Origin: a virus
Reading direction: 5' to 3' (one strand)
Virus record (IMG/VR): IMGVR_UViG_3300037153_000511
Location: 1 to 36,137 of that record
Length of the DNA stretch: 36,137 nucleotides
Positions 1-5,309 of this stretch are shown piece after piece (position 1 is the first letter of the stretch; every line of letters starts with the position of its first letter). The notes beneath the pieces were generated by a model. That model was not told the DNA's origin, made no database searches, and worked only from the letters and a program-made list of their open reading frames with translations. A program made the position numbers and the translations under genes.

Positions 1-142
1 GGCCTCTGACGGGGCCTGTCGCGGACCCGGGCCGGATTCCGAGAGGGGCCTTGCCGATCGCCGTTTCCGGGATACGGACCATGACTTGATGGATTTTTTC
101 CACATTCCGGACACAAACATCCAGAATTGGCGTTTCATCCGT
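1..142. repeat. Left copy of 142-bp terminal direct repeat
   Basis: Identical to 35996-36137 except for one base: t at 127 against g at 36122. It marks this as a full-length circular or terminally redundant genome. The stop codon of the last gene, at 36002-36004, is also present here at 7-9. The rest of the repeat is noncoding and contains an AT-rich patch at 87-120 that is unusual for this genome. The mismatch means the repeat is not simply an exact assembly k-mer overlap. Confidence 0.9.
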
Positions 143-162
143 AGGGACCCCTCCCCAACGCT

Positions 163-246
163 CCGTGGTCCGTGGTCAGTGGTCAGTGGTCAGGAAATGC
201 CAATGCGGTCCCTGTCCTCACGGTCCACGGTCCACGGTCCACGGTC
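163..246. repeat. Octanucleotide repeats forming an imperfect hairpin
   Basis: The left arm at 163-193 has repeats of the type gtggtcag. The right arm at 217-246 has tandem ggtccacg units. The arms are largely complementary, so the block can fold back on itself. The same gtggtcagtggtcag core occurs in the opposite orientation at 27831-27863. It lies between the terminal repeat and the first gene, and it translates into low-complexity WSVV-type peptide that I do not regard as coding. Confidence 0.75.
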
Positions 247-290
247 TTGACTGGACCCTCTCCCCACTCCCATTGAAGGGATCGCCACGG

Positions 291-539
291 ATGCCGCGGA
301 TTCACCTGAGTCTCTGCCCTGACTGCGAAGAACCCCTGGACCTCGTCCAGCCCTCCGAGCGGGAACCCGATCACTTGTTGGGCGTCTGCTCCTGCTCCGG
401 GCGCGCCCGATGGTGGCACGTCCTGGTGCACCCCGCGGATTGCGCGGCCGTTTTCCCGATCGCCGATCCCCGGCAGGCTCCGGCTAGACGGGAAACCATC
501 GCATTCCCCGGGCGTCCAGCACGACGCGCCAGCGCCTGA
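291..539 (+). CDS. Small zinc-ribbon-like protein
   Basis: An 82-residue protein of unknown function. The N-terminal half contains CPDC (residues 9-12) and a CSCSG segment near residue 36, followed by RWWHVLVHP, which suggests a small treble-clef or zinc-ribbon fold. The ATG at 291 was chosen because gaaggg lies about 10 bases upstream. A start further upstream would translate the octamer repeats. Its 3' end overlaps the convergent minus-strand gene by 56 bp. I recall similar short CPDCEEPL proteins from planctomycete genomes, but this is from memory. The role is unknown; nucleic-acid or protein binding is the only reasonable guess. Confidence 0.6.
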   Translation: MPRIHLSLCPDCEEPLDLVQPSEREPDHLLGVCSCSGRARWWHVLVHPADCAAVFPIADPRQAPARRETIAFPGRPARRASA

Positions 540-762
540 CCGGCGCCGGCCCGCGGCGCGGATCGTACCACACGACCCGGAAGGTTCGGACCGCGTGCGG
601 GCTCCGCTCGAGCTGGCGGACCCGGAGCCAGTCCAGGACCTCCGCGTAACGCTCCAGGATCGCCACCAAGCGGCCGCGCGGCCCGTGGACCTGGAACCAG
701 CCGCGCGAGAAGTCGAGCGGTCCCAGGACCCGTAGCGGGCTCACAGTGGGCGTCGTGGGCAT
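484..762 (-). CDS. Hypothetical protein, 92 aa
   Basis: Not recognised as a known family. The protein is Arg- and Trp-rich (RGWFQVHGPRGR, WYDPRRGPAPVRRWRVV) and predicted soluble, with no signal peptide or membrane segment. A good Shine-Dalgarno gaggaa lies 7 bases before the ATG at 762. The composition is balanced, unlike that of the frames around it. It lies downstream of the integrase on the same strand and converges with the zinc-ribbon gene. It could be an accessory gene read from the integrase transcript. Confidence 0.6.
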   Translation of the reverse strand: MPTTPTVSPLRVLGPLDFSRGWFQVHGPRGRLVAILERYAEVLDWLRVRQLERSPHAVRTFRVVWYDPRRGPAPVRRWRVVLDARGMRWFPV

Positions 763-857
763 GGGCGGATTCCTCGTCGGGGTTTAGACTCGGCTCCGGG
801 CCGGCGTGTTGCCGATCCACACCCCCGGGGCTTTTGGTGTCCTCGCGGACTCGCCTG

Positions 858-877
858 ATCCCCCCGGGGGATTTTTG
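858..877 (+). terminator. Weak terminator-like hairpin beside the integrase 3' end
   Basis: A near-palindrome of C then G runs, bounded by at on each side, is followed by ttttt on the plus strand. The loop space is short, so the hairpin would be imperfect. It lies just beyond the integrase stop codon, but the T-run is on the opposite strand. It would therefore stop plus-strand rather than integrase transcription. Confidence 0.25.
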
Positions 878-881
878 CGCG

Positions 882-1832
882 CTAGCCAAACCGGACCTTA
901 CCGGCGGCCGCGCGCATCGCCTCCAAGTCCGCGTGGCGGTAATGGTCCTGAGTCCGCGGCCGGGCGTGGCGCAAGAGGCGCTGAAGCATCAATTCGCCGA
1001 TTCCCCAGCTCTCCGCGAGAGTCGCGAAACTGTGGCGGAACGCGACGAGGGTCAACCCGGGCACTCCGGCCCGATCCCCCAGGGCGCGGACCTCCTCGAT
1101 GGGCCGGCGGCCGGCGGAGCCATGGAGCCACGGTCCGGACCGGTACCGGTGCGGAAAGAGCCACTCGCACCCCGTCAGGGGGCTCCAGCCGGCGAGGACC
1201 TCCGCCAAGGGGCCGGCGATCGGCAGTCGCGCCGAGCGGGCACGGGTCTTGAGCCGGCGGCGCCCGTGGGAGCGGATCGAGAGGAGTCCTCCAGCCAGAT
1301 CGACGTCGGACGTCCGGAGTCCCAGGACCTCCGTCTTGTGGGCTCCCGTGAATGCCAGGGTATAAACCACGGCGCGGAGCCTCAGAGCCTCCCAGCGGGC
1401 CGATAATGCCTCGGAATCGGCCTGGCGGAGCACCTGGCCGATCTCCGCGGCCGTCCGGTGCCTGGGGAAGGGATCGGAGTCGCTCCGATCCAGAAGGTCG
1501 GCGGGCAGCCACGACGAGACCGGGCGGAAGTCGAAGGGATCGACGAGGTAGGCACGGGACGCGCCGTAGGTACAGACGGCCGAAAGGTGGCGGAGCAAGC
1601 CGTCCACGGTGGCCGGCGCGCGGTCCGGATACTGCCCGATCCAGTCGGCGATGGTGGCCGGGCTGAGATCGGCCGTCCGGGGGCAGAGCCGGGCGAACTC
1701 CGCCAACACCTGACGCGTCTTGTCCCGCGTGCCTCGTCGGCGCATCGGGGGGGCGTACAGCTTCAGGACCTCGTCGGCGAACGCGGTCCAGGGAATCCCC
1801 CGGGACGGGGGGCACGGTTCGAGCACGGGCAT
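882..1832 (-). CDS. int: Divergent tyrosine integrase next to attP
   Basis: A phage tyrosine recombinase of about 316 residues, expected to integrate the genome at tRNA-Phe. The N-terminal core-binding SAM-like part covers roughly residues 14-125 and the catalytic part 126-316. The C-terminal box is clear: R266 in VAFRHSF, H289 in LLRHA and nucleophile Y298 in DHYRH. Two canonical positions differ. The first catalytic Arg (normally TGLR) is H165 in TGAHKTEVLGL, and the His of HxxR is V263. The ATG at 1832 was chosen because extension upstream would translate the attP tRNA sequence. No strong Shine-Dalgarno is visible. The attP core lies 112 bp upstream, as usual for integrase modules. It may be weakened, or may use a variant active site. 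Confidence 0.88.
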   Translation of the reverse strand: MPVLEPCPPSRGIPWTAFADEVLKLYAPPMRRRGTRDKTRQVLAEFARLCPRTADLSPATIADWIGQYPDRAPATVDGLLRHLSAVCTYGASRAYLVDPFDFRPVSSWLPADLLDRSDSDPFPRHRTAAEIGQVLRQADSEALSARWEALRLRAVVYTLAFTGAHKTEVLGLRTSDVDLAGGLLSIRSHGRRRLKTRARSARLPIAGPLAEVLAGWSPLTGCEWLFPHRYRSGPWLHGSAGRRPIEEVRALGDRAGVPGLTLVAFRHSFATLAESWGIGELMLQRLLRHARPRTQDHYRHADLEAMRAAAGKVRFG

Positions 1833-1943
1833 GAACACGGCGCGGGCTCCTCTGCGAGCGGGAGAGGCTCTTGGGCATGACGACGAGGAACCCGGGTTCT
1901 CTGTCCTGATTCTGACACACGATCGACTCCGACCGCGCCGCAC

Positions 1944-1987
1944 ACTGAAAATCCTGGTGTCGTCGGTTCGACTCCGACTCTGCCCAC
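1944..1987 (+). other. attP core: 3' half of a tRNA-Phe(GAA) gene
   Basis: The sequence runs from the anticodon loop (ctGAAaa, 1945-1951) through the 3' anticodon strand, variable loop, T-arm (gtcgg, loop ttcgact, ccgac) and 3' acceptor strand tctgccc, then discriminator a. No matching 5' half lies upstream: the expected gggcaga acceptor strand and D-arm are absent. It is therefore a partial gene, not a functional tRNA. Such 3' tRNA fragments beside an integrase are classic attP cores that restore the host tRNA after insertion. On integration the host 5' half and promoter would be joined to phage sequence to the right of 1987. Confidence 0.85.
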
Positions 1988-2007
1988 TCCGCCAAGGGTG
2001 CACGGCT

Positions 2008-2083
2008 CCAGCCTCCGGGCTGGATGTCCTGTGGGGCCGGCGGCCGGGGCTTCCGCCAAGAAACGACCCGGCCGCCGGTTTTT
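2008..2083 (+). terminator. Structured element copy 1 with Rho-independent terminator
   Basis: The element starts 21 bp past the tRNA 3' end. A small hairpin (ccagcc/ggctgg with a tccg tetraloop, 2008-2023) is followed by tcctgtgg (2027-2034). Then comes a perfect 12-bp stem (2037-2048 with 2067-2078) and ttttt (2079-2083). The 18-nt loop 2049-2066, gcttccgccaagaaacga, is identical to the loop of the second element at 3371-3388, although the stems are unrelated. After integration it would terminate, or be released with, the host tRNA-Phe transcript. No phage promoter is seen in front of it. Confidence 0.75.
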
Positions 2084-2169
2084 GAATTGCAGCCGACGCG
2101 GCGCGCGGCCGGAAAACGGCGCGCTCAAGGGAGGGAAACGCCTGGAAGCCCGTCCTCCGGTCCCTCTGT

Positions 2170-2220
2170 CCGCGGCGGGGGGCCGACTCGAGGGCCCAAC
2201 CCGCCGCGGGGCCTTTTTTC
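2170..2220 (+). terminator. Second Rho-independent terminator after attP
   Basis: A perfect 10-bp GC stem (2170-2179 with 2200-2209) encloses a loop that can pair further. It is followed by ggcc and a run of six T (2214-2219). With the terminator at 2037-2083 it makes a tandem pair on the plus strand, well placed to insulate the phage from host tRNA-Phe transcription after integration. The 2084-2247 stretch holds no gene that I can support. Confidence 0.65.
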
Positions 2221-2247
2221 TCCCTCTTTCTCAGAAGAAATACGGGT

Positions 2248-2313
2248 CGCGGCACCGTGCGAATGCAACCGCGGCACCGTGCGAATGCAACCGCGGCAGG
2301 ATGCGATAGCATG
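2248..2313. repeat. Iteron-like 22-bp tandem repeats
   Basis: Two exact 22-bp copies (2248-2269 and 2270-2291) begin cgcggcaccg. They are followed by a degenerate third copy starting cgcggcagga at 2292. They lie between the 3' end of the rep-like gene and the integrase, in a gene-free stretch (1988-2481). Candidate roles are replication-initiator iterons or integrase arm-type sites. The sequence alone does not decide between them. Confidence 0.6.
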
Positions 2314-2388
2314 CACTGGACCGATCGACGGTTGTTGGGGCGTCCTCGGTTCTCATGGGTCGGCGGGGAATCGGTCCGGAAATGCGCG

Positions 2389-2409
2389 CACCCCGAACGG
2401 ATCGGGGTG
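2389..2409 (-). terminator. Hairpin downstream of the rep-like gene
   Basis: An 8-bp perfect stem, caccccga/tcggggtg with a 5-nt loop, lies about 73 bp past the stop codon of the rep-like gene. No T-run follows on the minus strand, so termination is uncertain. It could also belong to an origin region together with the adjacent tandem repeats. Confidence 0.35.
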
Positions 2410-2481
2410 GCAAGGTTTCAGCGGCGATGTGCGTTTTCGGGGGGCGCCGGCCTCACTCGGCACAGGCGCGACCGGGGCGTT

Positions 2482-3123
2482 TCAGGCTCCGGAGCCCTGG
2501 GCCGGCACCTCCGGGCCGGCGGGCGTCTCTTCCGGGGCGGCATCGGGCGGAACCGGGCAGCTCGCAAGGTCGCGCTTGATCCGATCGGCCTCGAACCGAT
2601 CCCCGCGGCGACGCTTCTTTTCCGCGAGCCCCTCCATGCGTCCGCGGGATCCGGTCCACCATCCCTTGGTTCTTCTCAGTTCCTCCGCCGCGGCCTGGGG
2701 ATCCGGCTCCGCCTCCGGCGGCGGCGGGCTGGCACGCGGCACCACCGCGGGGACGGGCACCGCGGGGCGGGGCGGGGGCCCGGGCCTGACCGGCTCCGGC
2801 TCCTCCCGGCGGCGACCGGCGAGGCGCTTGATGAAGCTGATGACGCGCCGTCCGCCGGTCCGGATCCGGTCAATCCAGCCGATTTCGTGCTCGAGCGTAT
2901 AAAGTGCCTCCTGCACCGAGCGCTCGCAGTAATCGGACAGCTTCGACAGGACGGCGTCGGTCACCTCGATACCCAGCTCGGTCTTGCCGGCGGGCAGCAG
3001 CTCCAAGAGGCAATCCCACAGCTTCGAGGCGGCCGGATAGATCGACTTGGGCAGGCGCGCCAGCGAATGGGGATGCCCGTGCCAACCCTCTCCGCCGGGG
3101 GCAAACATCGCGGCGGCACTCAT
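2482..3123 (-). CDS. Winged-helix replication-initiator-like protein
   Basis: A 213-residue protein. Residues about 25-100 look like a winged helix-turn-helix: KSIYPAASKLWDCLLELL, then GIEVTDAVLSKLSDYCERSV and a basic wing ending GGRRVISFIKRLAG. The remainder is a Pro-rich linker (about 105-145) and a charged helical tail. The layout recalls HTH-domain replication proteins of small plasmids and phages, but no catalytic motif is visible, so initiator is an inference. Shine-Dalgarno aggggg precedes the ATG at 3123. The start overlaps the stop of the upstream 72-aa gene (ATGA), implying translational coupling. Tandem repeats at 2248-2313 downstream and the putative antisense RNA upstream support a replication role. 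It could instead be a transcriptional regulator. Confidence 0.65.
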   Translation of the reverse strand: MSAAAMFAPGGEGWHGHPHSLARLPKSIYPAASKLWDCLLELLPAGKTELGIEVTDAVLSKLSDYCERSVQEALYTLEHEIGWIDRIRTGGRRVISFIKRLAGRRREEPEPVRPGPPPRPAVPVPAVVPRASPPPPEAEPDPQAAAEELRRTKGWWTGSRGRMEGLAEKKRRRGDRFEADRIKRDLASCPVPPDAAPEETPAGPEVPAQGSGA

Positions 3124-3338
3124 GGCGCGTCCCCCCTTCCGCGGTCCGGGGCCTGGGGCGCCGACTCGCTCCAGTCGCGCCGGTCGAAGATCGGTAAGTA
3201 GAGCTGGATCGTGCGGGGATCGCGGCGGGGCCGATCGGTAGCGGACGAATTGATCCGACCGACCGTTGACTCGGGGACGGGTCGCTTGTAGTCTATGCTT
3301 GTACAGGGATCGGATCCCTCGGCTGAGTCGTGTTTCAC
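3120..3338 (-). CDS. Leader gene coupled to the rep-like gene
   Basis: A 72-residue protein with a GTG start at 3338. No family is recognised. It is polar and charged, with no membrane segment (a TIQLYLPIFDRRDW stretch lies in the second half). Its TGA overlaps the ATG of the rep-like gene as ATGA, so ribosomes finishing here could restart on rep. That arrangement matches leader genes such as tap or repY in antisense-controlled plasmid replicons, although those are much shorter. The GTG start region is overlapped by the putative antisense RNA on the other strand. I am moderately sure it is translated; the peptide itself may have no function. Confidence 0.5.
   Translation of the reverse strand: MKHDSAEGSDPCTSIDYKRPVPESTVGRINSSATDRPRRDPRTIQLYLPIFDRRDWSESAPQAPDRGRGDAP
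3266..3294 (+). promoter_or_regulatory. Promoter for a putative antisense RNA
   Basis: -35 TTGACT at 3266-3271, a 17-bp spacer, and -10 TAGTCT at 3289-3294, giving a start near 3301. It fires rightward, against the rep-like operon, and no plus-strand gene follows. The TAGnnT form of the -10 matches the other promoters found in this genome. Confidence 0.5.
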
Positions 3339-3415
3339 GGTCTCAGTCCTGTGGTAGGGCCGGGATCAGTGCTTCCGCCAAGAAACGAGCTGATCAAGGC
3401 TCAACAAGTTTTCTG
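3298..3415 (+). ncRNA. Putative antisense copy-control RNA (structured element copy 2)
   Basis: A compact series of helices follows the promoter. They are: closing pairs cttgt (3298-3302) with acaag (3404-3408); a hairpin gggat/atccc (3306-3318); a hairpin ctgag/ctcag with inner pairs (3323-3346); tcctgtgg (3347-3354); and a hairpin gatcag/ctgatc (3364-3369 with 3390-3395) presenting loop gcttccgccaagaaacga. A short ttttct follows. The RNA is antisense to the 5' end of the leader gene and to the mRNA leader of the rep-like gene. In the mRNA the same loop reads CUUGGCGG, a YUNR U-turn like the UUGGCG of IncI-type replicons. Existence of the RNA is inferred from promoter, structure and loop conservation only. 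Confidence 0.5.
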
Positions 3416-3451
3416 GTTTGACGGATCAACATCCTTCAAGTCAGGGCACGT

Positions 3452-3482
3452 GGACCGGTCGGGCACTGTGCCTGACCGGTCC
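3452..3482 (-). terminator. Strong hairpin between minus-strand genes
   Basis: A 14-bp stem (ggaccggtc with gaccggtcc, extended by gggca/tgcct) with a 3-nt loop lies about 110 bp past the stop of the small zinc-protein gene and before the rep leader. There is no clear T-run. It could terminate or attenuate read-through from the upstream accessory operon into the rep-like module, or protect a processed 3' end. Confidence 0.4.
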
Positions 3483-3592
3483 TCGTCCTTTACGCGGTTA
3501 TACCCGCGCGCCGGCTCCTTTCGAATCCTCCGCCAGCCAATTCGAACGGATTTCGCGCCAAAGCTGGCTGATCCTTGCCACGTGGCGGACCC

Positions 3593-3805
3593 TCACGCGG
3601 GCGGCCGATGCCGCGGGCAGTAGTGGCGGAATCCCCCCTTTTCCCCGGGGGCCGGCTCGATCCGGCTCCAGCGGGCTCGCTCGAGCAGCAAGAGCAAGGG
3701 CTCGATCCGGTCGGCGGCGAGCAACCCCAGATCGTAGGCCGGTCCGATCACGTGGTCCGTGCACCCGGGCGCGTCGCACGTGGCTATCAAGTAGTCGCGG
3801 ATCAT
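3593..3805 (-). CDS. Small Cys/His protein, 70 aa
   Basis: Unknown function. Cysteines and histidines are arranged as CDAPGC (residues 10-15) with H18, and HYCPRH (61-66) near the end, consistent with one zinc site. A Leu-rich helix (residues 28-42) separates them. The ATG at 3805 overlaps the stop of the preceding gene as ATGA. A longer reading of the same frame to 4570 is rejected because it crosses two better genes in other frames. It is the last gene of the operon running from 6553. Confidence 0.65.
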   Translation of the reverse strand: MIRDYLIATCDAPGCTDHVIGPAYDLGLLAADRIEPLLLLLERARWSRIEPAPGEKGGFRHYCPRHRPPA

Positions 3806-4065
3806 GGGCGGGGGCTCCTCAAGTGCTCCGCCAGCCGCGCGGCCAGGCGCGTCCAGTCGGGATAGTCGTTGCGGACGAAACCGGCGGTCCGGTCCAGGAC
3901 GATCGTCGCTCCGCAGTCGGCACAGCGGTAGGTGACCACCTCGTGACCCTCGGCGGCGGCGTCGTGGTAGGTGGCCGATTCGACCACCTCCCCCGGGCAA
4001 TGGCTGGGCTCCAGCAGGATCCCCGGGGCCGAGGGATGCAGCCGGCGGAATTCGGCGTGGGTCAT
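3802..4065 (-). CDS. Small zinc-finger-like protein, 87 aa
   Basis: Unknown function. It contains CADCG (about residues 49-53) after a region with H20 and C23 (EPSHCPGEVVE), then FVRNDYPDWTRLAARLAEHL at the C-terminus. This may be a single zinc-ribbon-like site. Its start overlaps the preceding stop (ATGA at 4062-4065), and its stop overlaps the next start in the same way, so three genes are translated as a coupled chain. It has no membrane segment or signal peptide. Confidence 0.65.
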   Translation of the reverse strand: MTHAEFRRLHPSAPGILLEPSHCPGEVVESATYHDAAAEGHEVVTYRCADCGATIVLDRTAGFVRNDYPDWTRLAARLAEHLRSPRP

Positions 4066-4628
4066 CGCGGCACCTCGCTCCCCTGGGCGACGGCCGGGGC
4101 CGATCCCCAGTGCGTGGGGCGATCGGCCTGGATCGCCAGCTCGCGGACGACGTCGGCGACCTGGGGCCGGCTCCAGTCCACGATCTTGCGGGGGTAGCCG
4201 CGGTCCGCGCCCATGTTCGAGACGCGGTCAAACTCGTCGTGGTCCTTGGCCCAACCGAAGAGGGCCTTGCCCGTCCGGGGCGGCTCCCCCTCGAACCGGG
4301 GCGGGGGCTCCGGGCGCCGCGACCGCGCCGGCCTGGTCGTGGTCGTGGTCGTGGTCGGGGCGGCCGGGGGCCTCGACCGGGCCTCTCGAGCCGGCTCCGG
4401 CTCGGGAGCCAGTCCGGGCCGTCCGCGTGCGTCCGGGGCCGTCCGGGGCCGTCCGGGGCCGTCTGGAGGCGTCCGACCGGCCGGGACCGGGATCGGTCCG
4501 ACCGTCGTCCGGACGTCGGCGGCCGTCGGGGGGCCGCGCAATGCCTCGTCGCACTCCACGACGAGGGCAAGGATTTTCGCGGTCAGCGCGGGGGGCAATT
4601 TCTCGGTGTCAAACGTGATTCGGGGCAT
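4062..4628 (-). CDS. Hypothetical protein with low-complexity middle, 188 aa
   Basis: Two conserved-looking ends flank a disordered middle. Residues 1-45 (ITFDTEKLPPALTAKILALV) form a helical head. Residues about 46-120 are Pro/Arg-rich, with a run of seven threonines. Residues 120-188 (KALFGWAKDHDEFD, MGADRGYPRKIVDWSRPQV) look folded. The middle is built from DNA tandem repeats: gtccggggcc units at 4431-4460 and ggtcgt units near 4335-4360. The start at 4628 lies inside the 3' end of the preceding gene (20-bp overlap). No function is recognised. The repeats suggest a length-variable linker. Confidence 0.65.
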   Translation of the reverse strand: MPRITFDTEKLPPALTAKILALVVECDEALRGPPTAADVRTTVGPIPVPAGRTPPDGPGRPRTAPDARGRPGLAPEPEPAREARSRPPAAPTTTTTTTRPARSRRPEPPPRFEGEPPRTGKALFGWAKDHDEFDRVSNMGADRGYPRKIVDWSRPQVADVVRELAIQADRPTHWGSAPAVAQGSEVPR

Positions 4629-5247
4629 GGTGGTTTCCTGGGGTTCGGGTTCGGGTTCGGGTTCGGGCCGCGATCAGCTCCCACGAAAGGACCGCCCGCA
4701 CCTCCGCCGCGCATTCGGCGTGGGCGCGCTGTGCGTCCGCGGCGACCGCGGCGACCGCGGCGACCGCGGCGACCGCGGCGGCGGCGGCCGCGAAGGGATC
4801 CGGATCGTAGGCGGCGGCGGCGGCGAATGCGGCGGCGGCGAATGCGGCGGCGGCGTCCGCGGCCAGGGCGGCGTCCGCGGCGGCGGCGTCCGCGGCGGCG
4901 GCGTCCGCGGCGGCGGCGTCCGCGGCCAGGGCGGCGTCCGCGGCGGCGGCGCACACCTCGGCGATCGAGGCGTCGCCGCGCGCCCAGGACTCGGCGATCT
5001 CGATTGCGCGCCGGGGACGCGGATCGCACGCCGGGACCCGCCGGAGCGCCAGCCGCGCGCACCGGCACGCGGCCGTCACCACCAGACGGCGGTCCACGCC
5101 CAGGCGCGAGGCGAGCCAGAGCATCCAGTCCCCACGCGGGCAGGAGACCCACGCCTCGCGTGGGTCGCCGTGATCCCGGGCCCATTCGAGCGCCTCGGCG
5201 CAGGGGCCCAAACGTGACAGCAGATCAATCCAGTCGACCATCGTCAT
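4609..5247 (-). CDS. Ala-repeat protein with Imm5-like N-terminus
   Basis: A 212-residue protein. Residues 1-90 resemble the Imm5-like putative immunity family, with ALEWARDHGDPREAWVSCPRGDWMLWLASRLGVDRRLVV and a following helix RPRRAIEIAESWARG. Residues about 95-170 are almost pure AADAAA/AAFAAA repeats encoded by GC-rich tandem repeats (4738-4950). The extreme C-terminus RTRTRTRT comes from a gggttc repeat and may be noise. The family is frequent in phages and planctomycetes, and despite its name has no proven immunity function that I know of. Predicted cytoplasmic and largely helical. Repeat number probably varies between relatives. Confidence 0.75.
   Translation of the reverse strand: MTMVDWIDLLSRLGPCAEALEWARDHGDPREAWVSCPRGDWMLWLASRLGVDRRLVVTAACRCARLALRRVPACDPRPRRAIEIAESWARGDASIAEVCAAAADAALAADAAAADAAAADAAAADAALAADAAAAFAAAAFAAAAAYDPDPFAAAAAAVAAVAAVAAVAADAQRAHAECAAEVRAVLSWELIAARTRTRTRTPGNHHAPNHV
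4640..4667. repeat. gggttc hexamer tandem repeat
   Basis: Four and a half copies of gggttc lie at the 3' end of the Ala-repeat gene, just before the start codon of the next gene at 4628. On the minus strand this places gaaccc repeats in the ribosome-binding region of that gene. Changes in copy number could therefore alter both the tail of one protein and the translation of the next. Confidence 0.8.
4738..4950. repeat. GC-rich nested tandem repeats in the Ala-repeat gene
   Basis: Successive blocks of gcgaccgcg nonamers (4738-4790), gcggcggcgaat units (about 4811-4850) and gcgtccgcggcggcg 15-mers (to 4950) encode the alanine-rich repeats. All units are multiples of three, so expansion and contraction keep the reading frame. 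Confidence 0.85.
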
Positions 5248-5309
5248 GGCACCAGCTCCGTCAGGGGATGGGACTCCGGGAGTGGGGCGGAAACGTCAGA
5301 CGTCGGTGT

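Noticed and set aside
1900-1990. A complete tRNA-Phe gene
   Set aside because: Only the 3' half is present. No acceptor 5' strand or D-arm precedes it, so it is an attP fragment.
1833-2312. N-terminal extension of the integrase to 2312 and minus-strand frames such as one starting MAEWAESESNRRHQDFQ
   Set aside because: These read through the attP tRNA fragment and the repeats. The SRTDDTRIFSV-type peptide is a well-known false translation of tRNA-Phe.
2900-3200. CGCCAA pseudoknot partner near the rep-like start
   Set aside because: I looked for a sequence complementary to the UUGGCG loop on the rep mRNA and did not find one, so an IncI-style activating pseudoknot is not claimed.
3593-4570. 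325-codon minus-strand open frame
   Set aside because: Its upper two thirds run over two better genes in other frames and are Arg/Pro-rich shadow sequence. Only the last 70 codons were kept.
4640-4667. gggttc array as telomere-like DNA of a linear phage
   Set aside because: It is internal, short and one of several local microsatellites. There is no protelomerase gene or terminal hairpin.
4738-4950. CRISPR array
   Set aside because: Units are short and contiguous, without unique spacers, and they encode an alanine-rich protein in frame.
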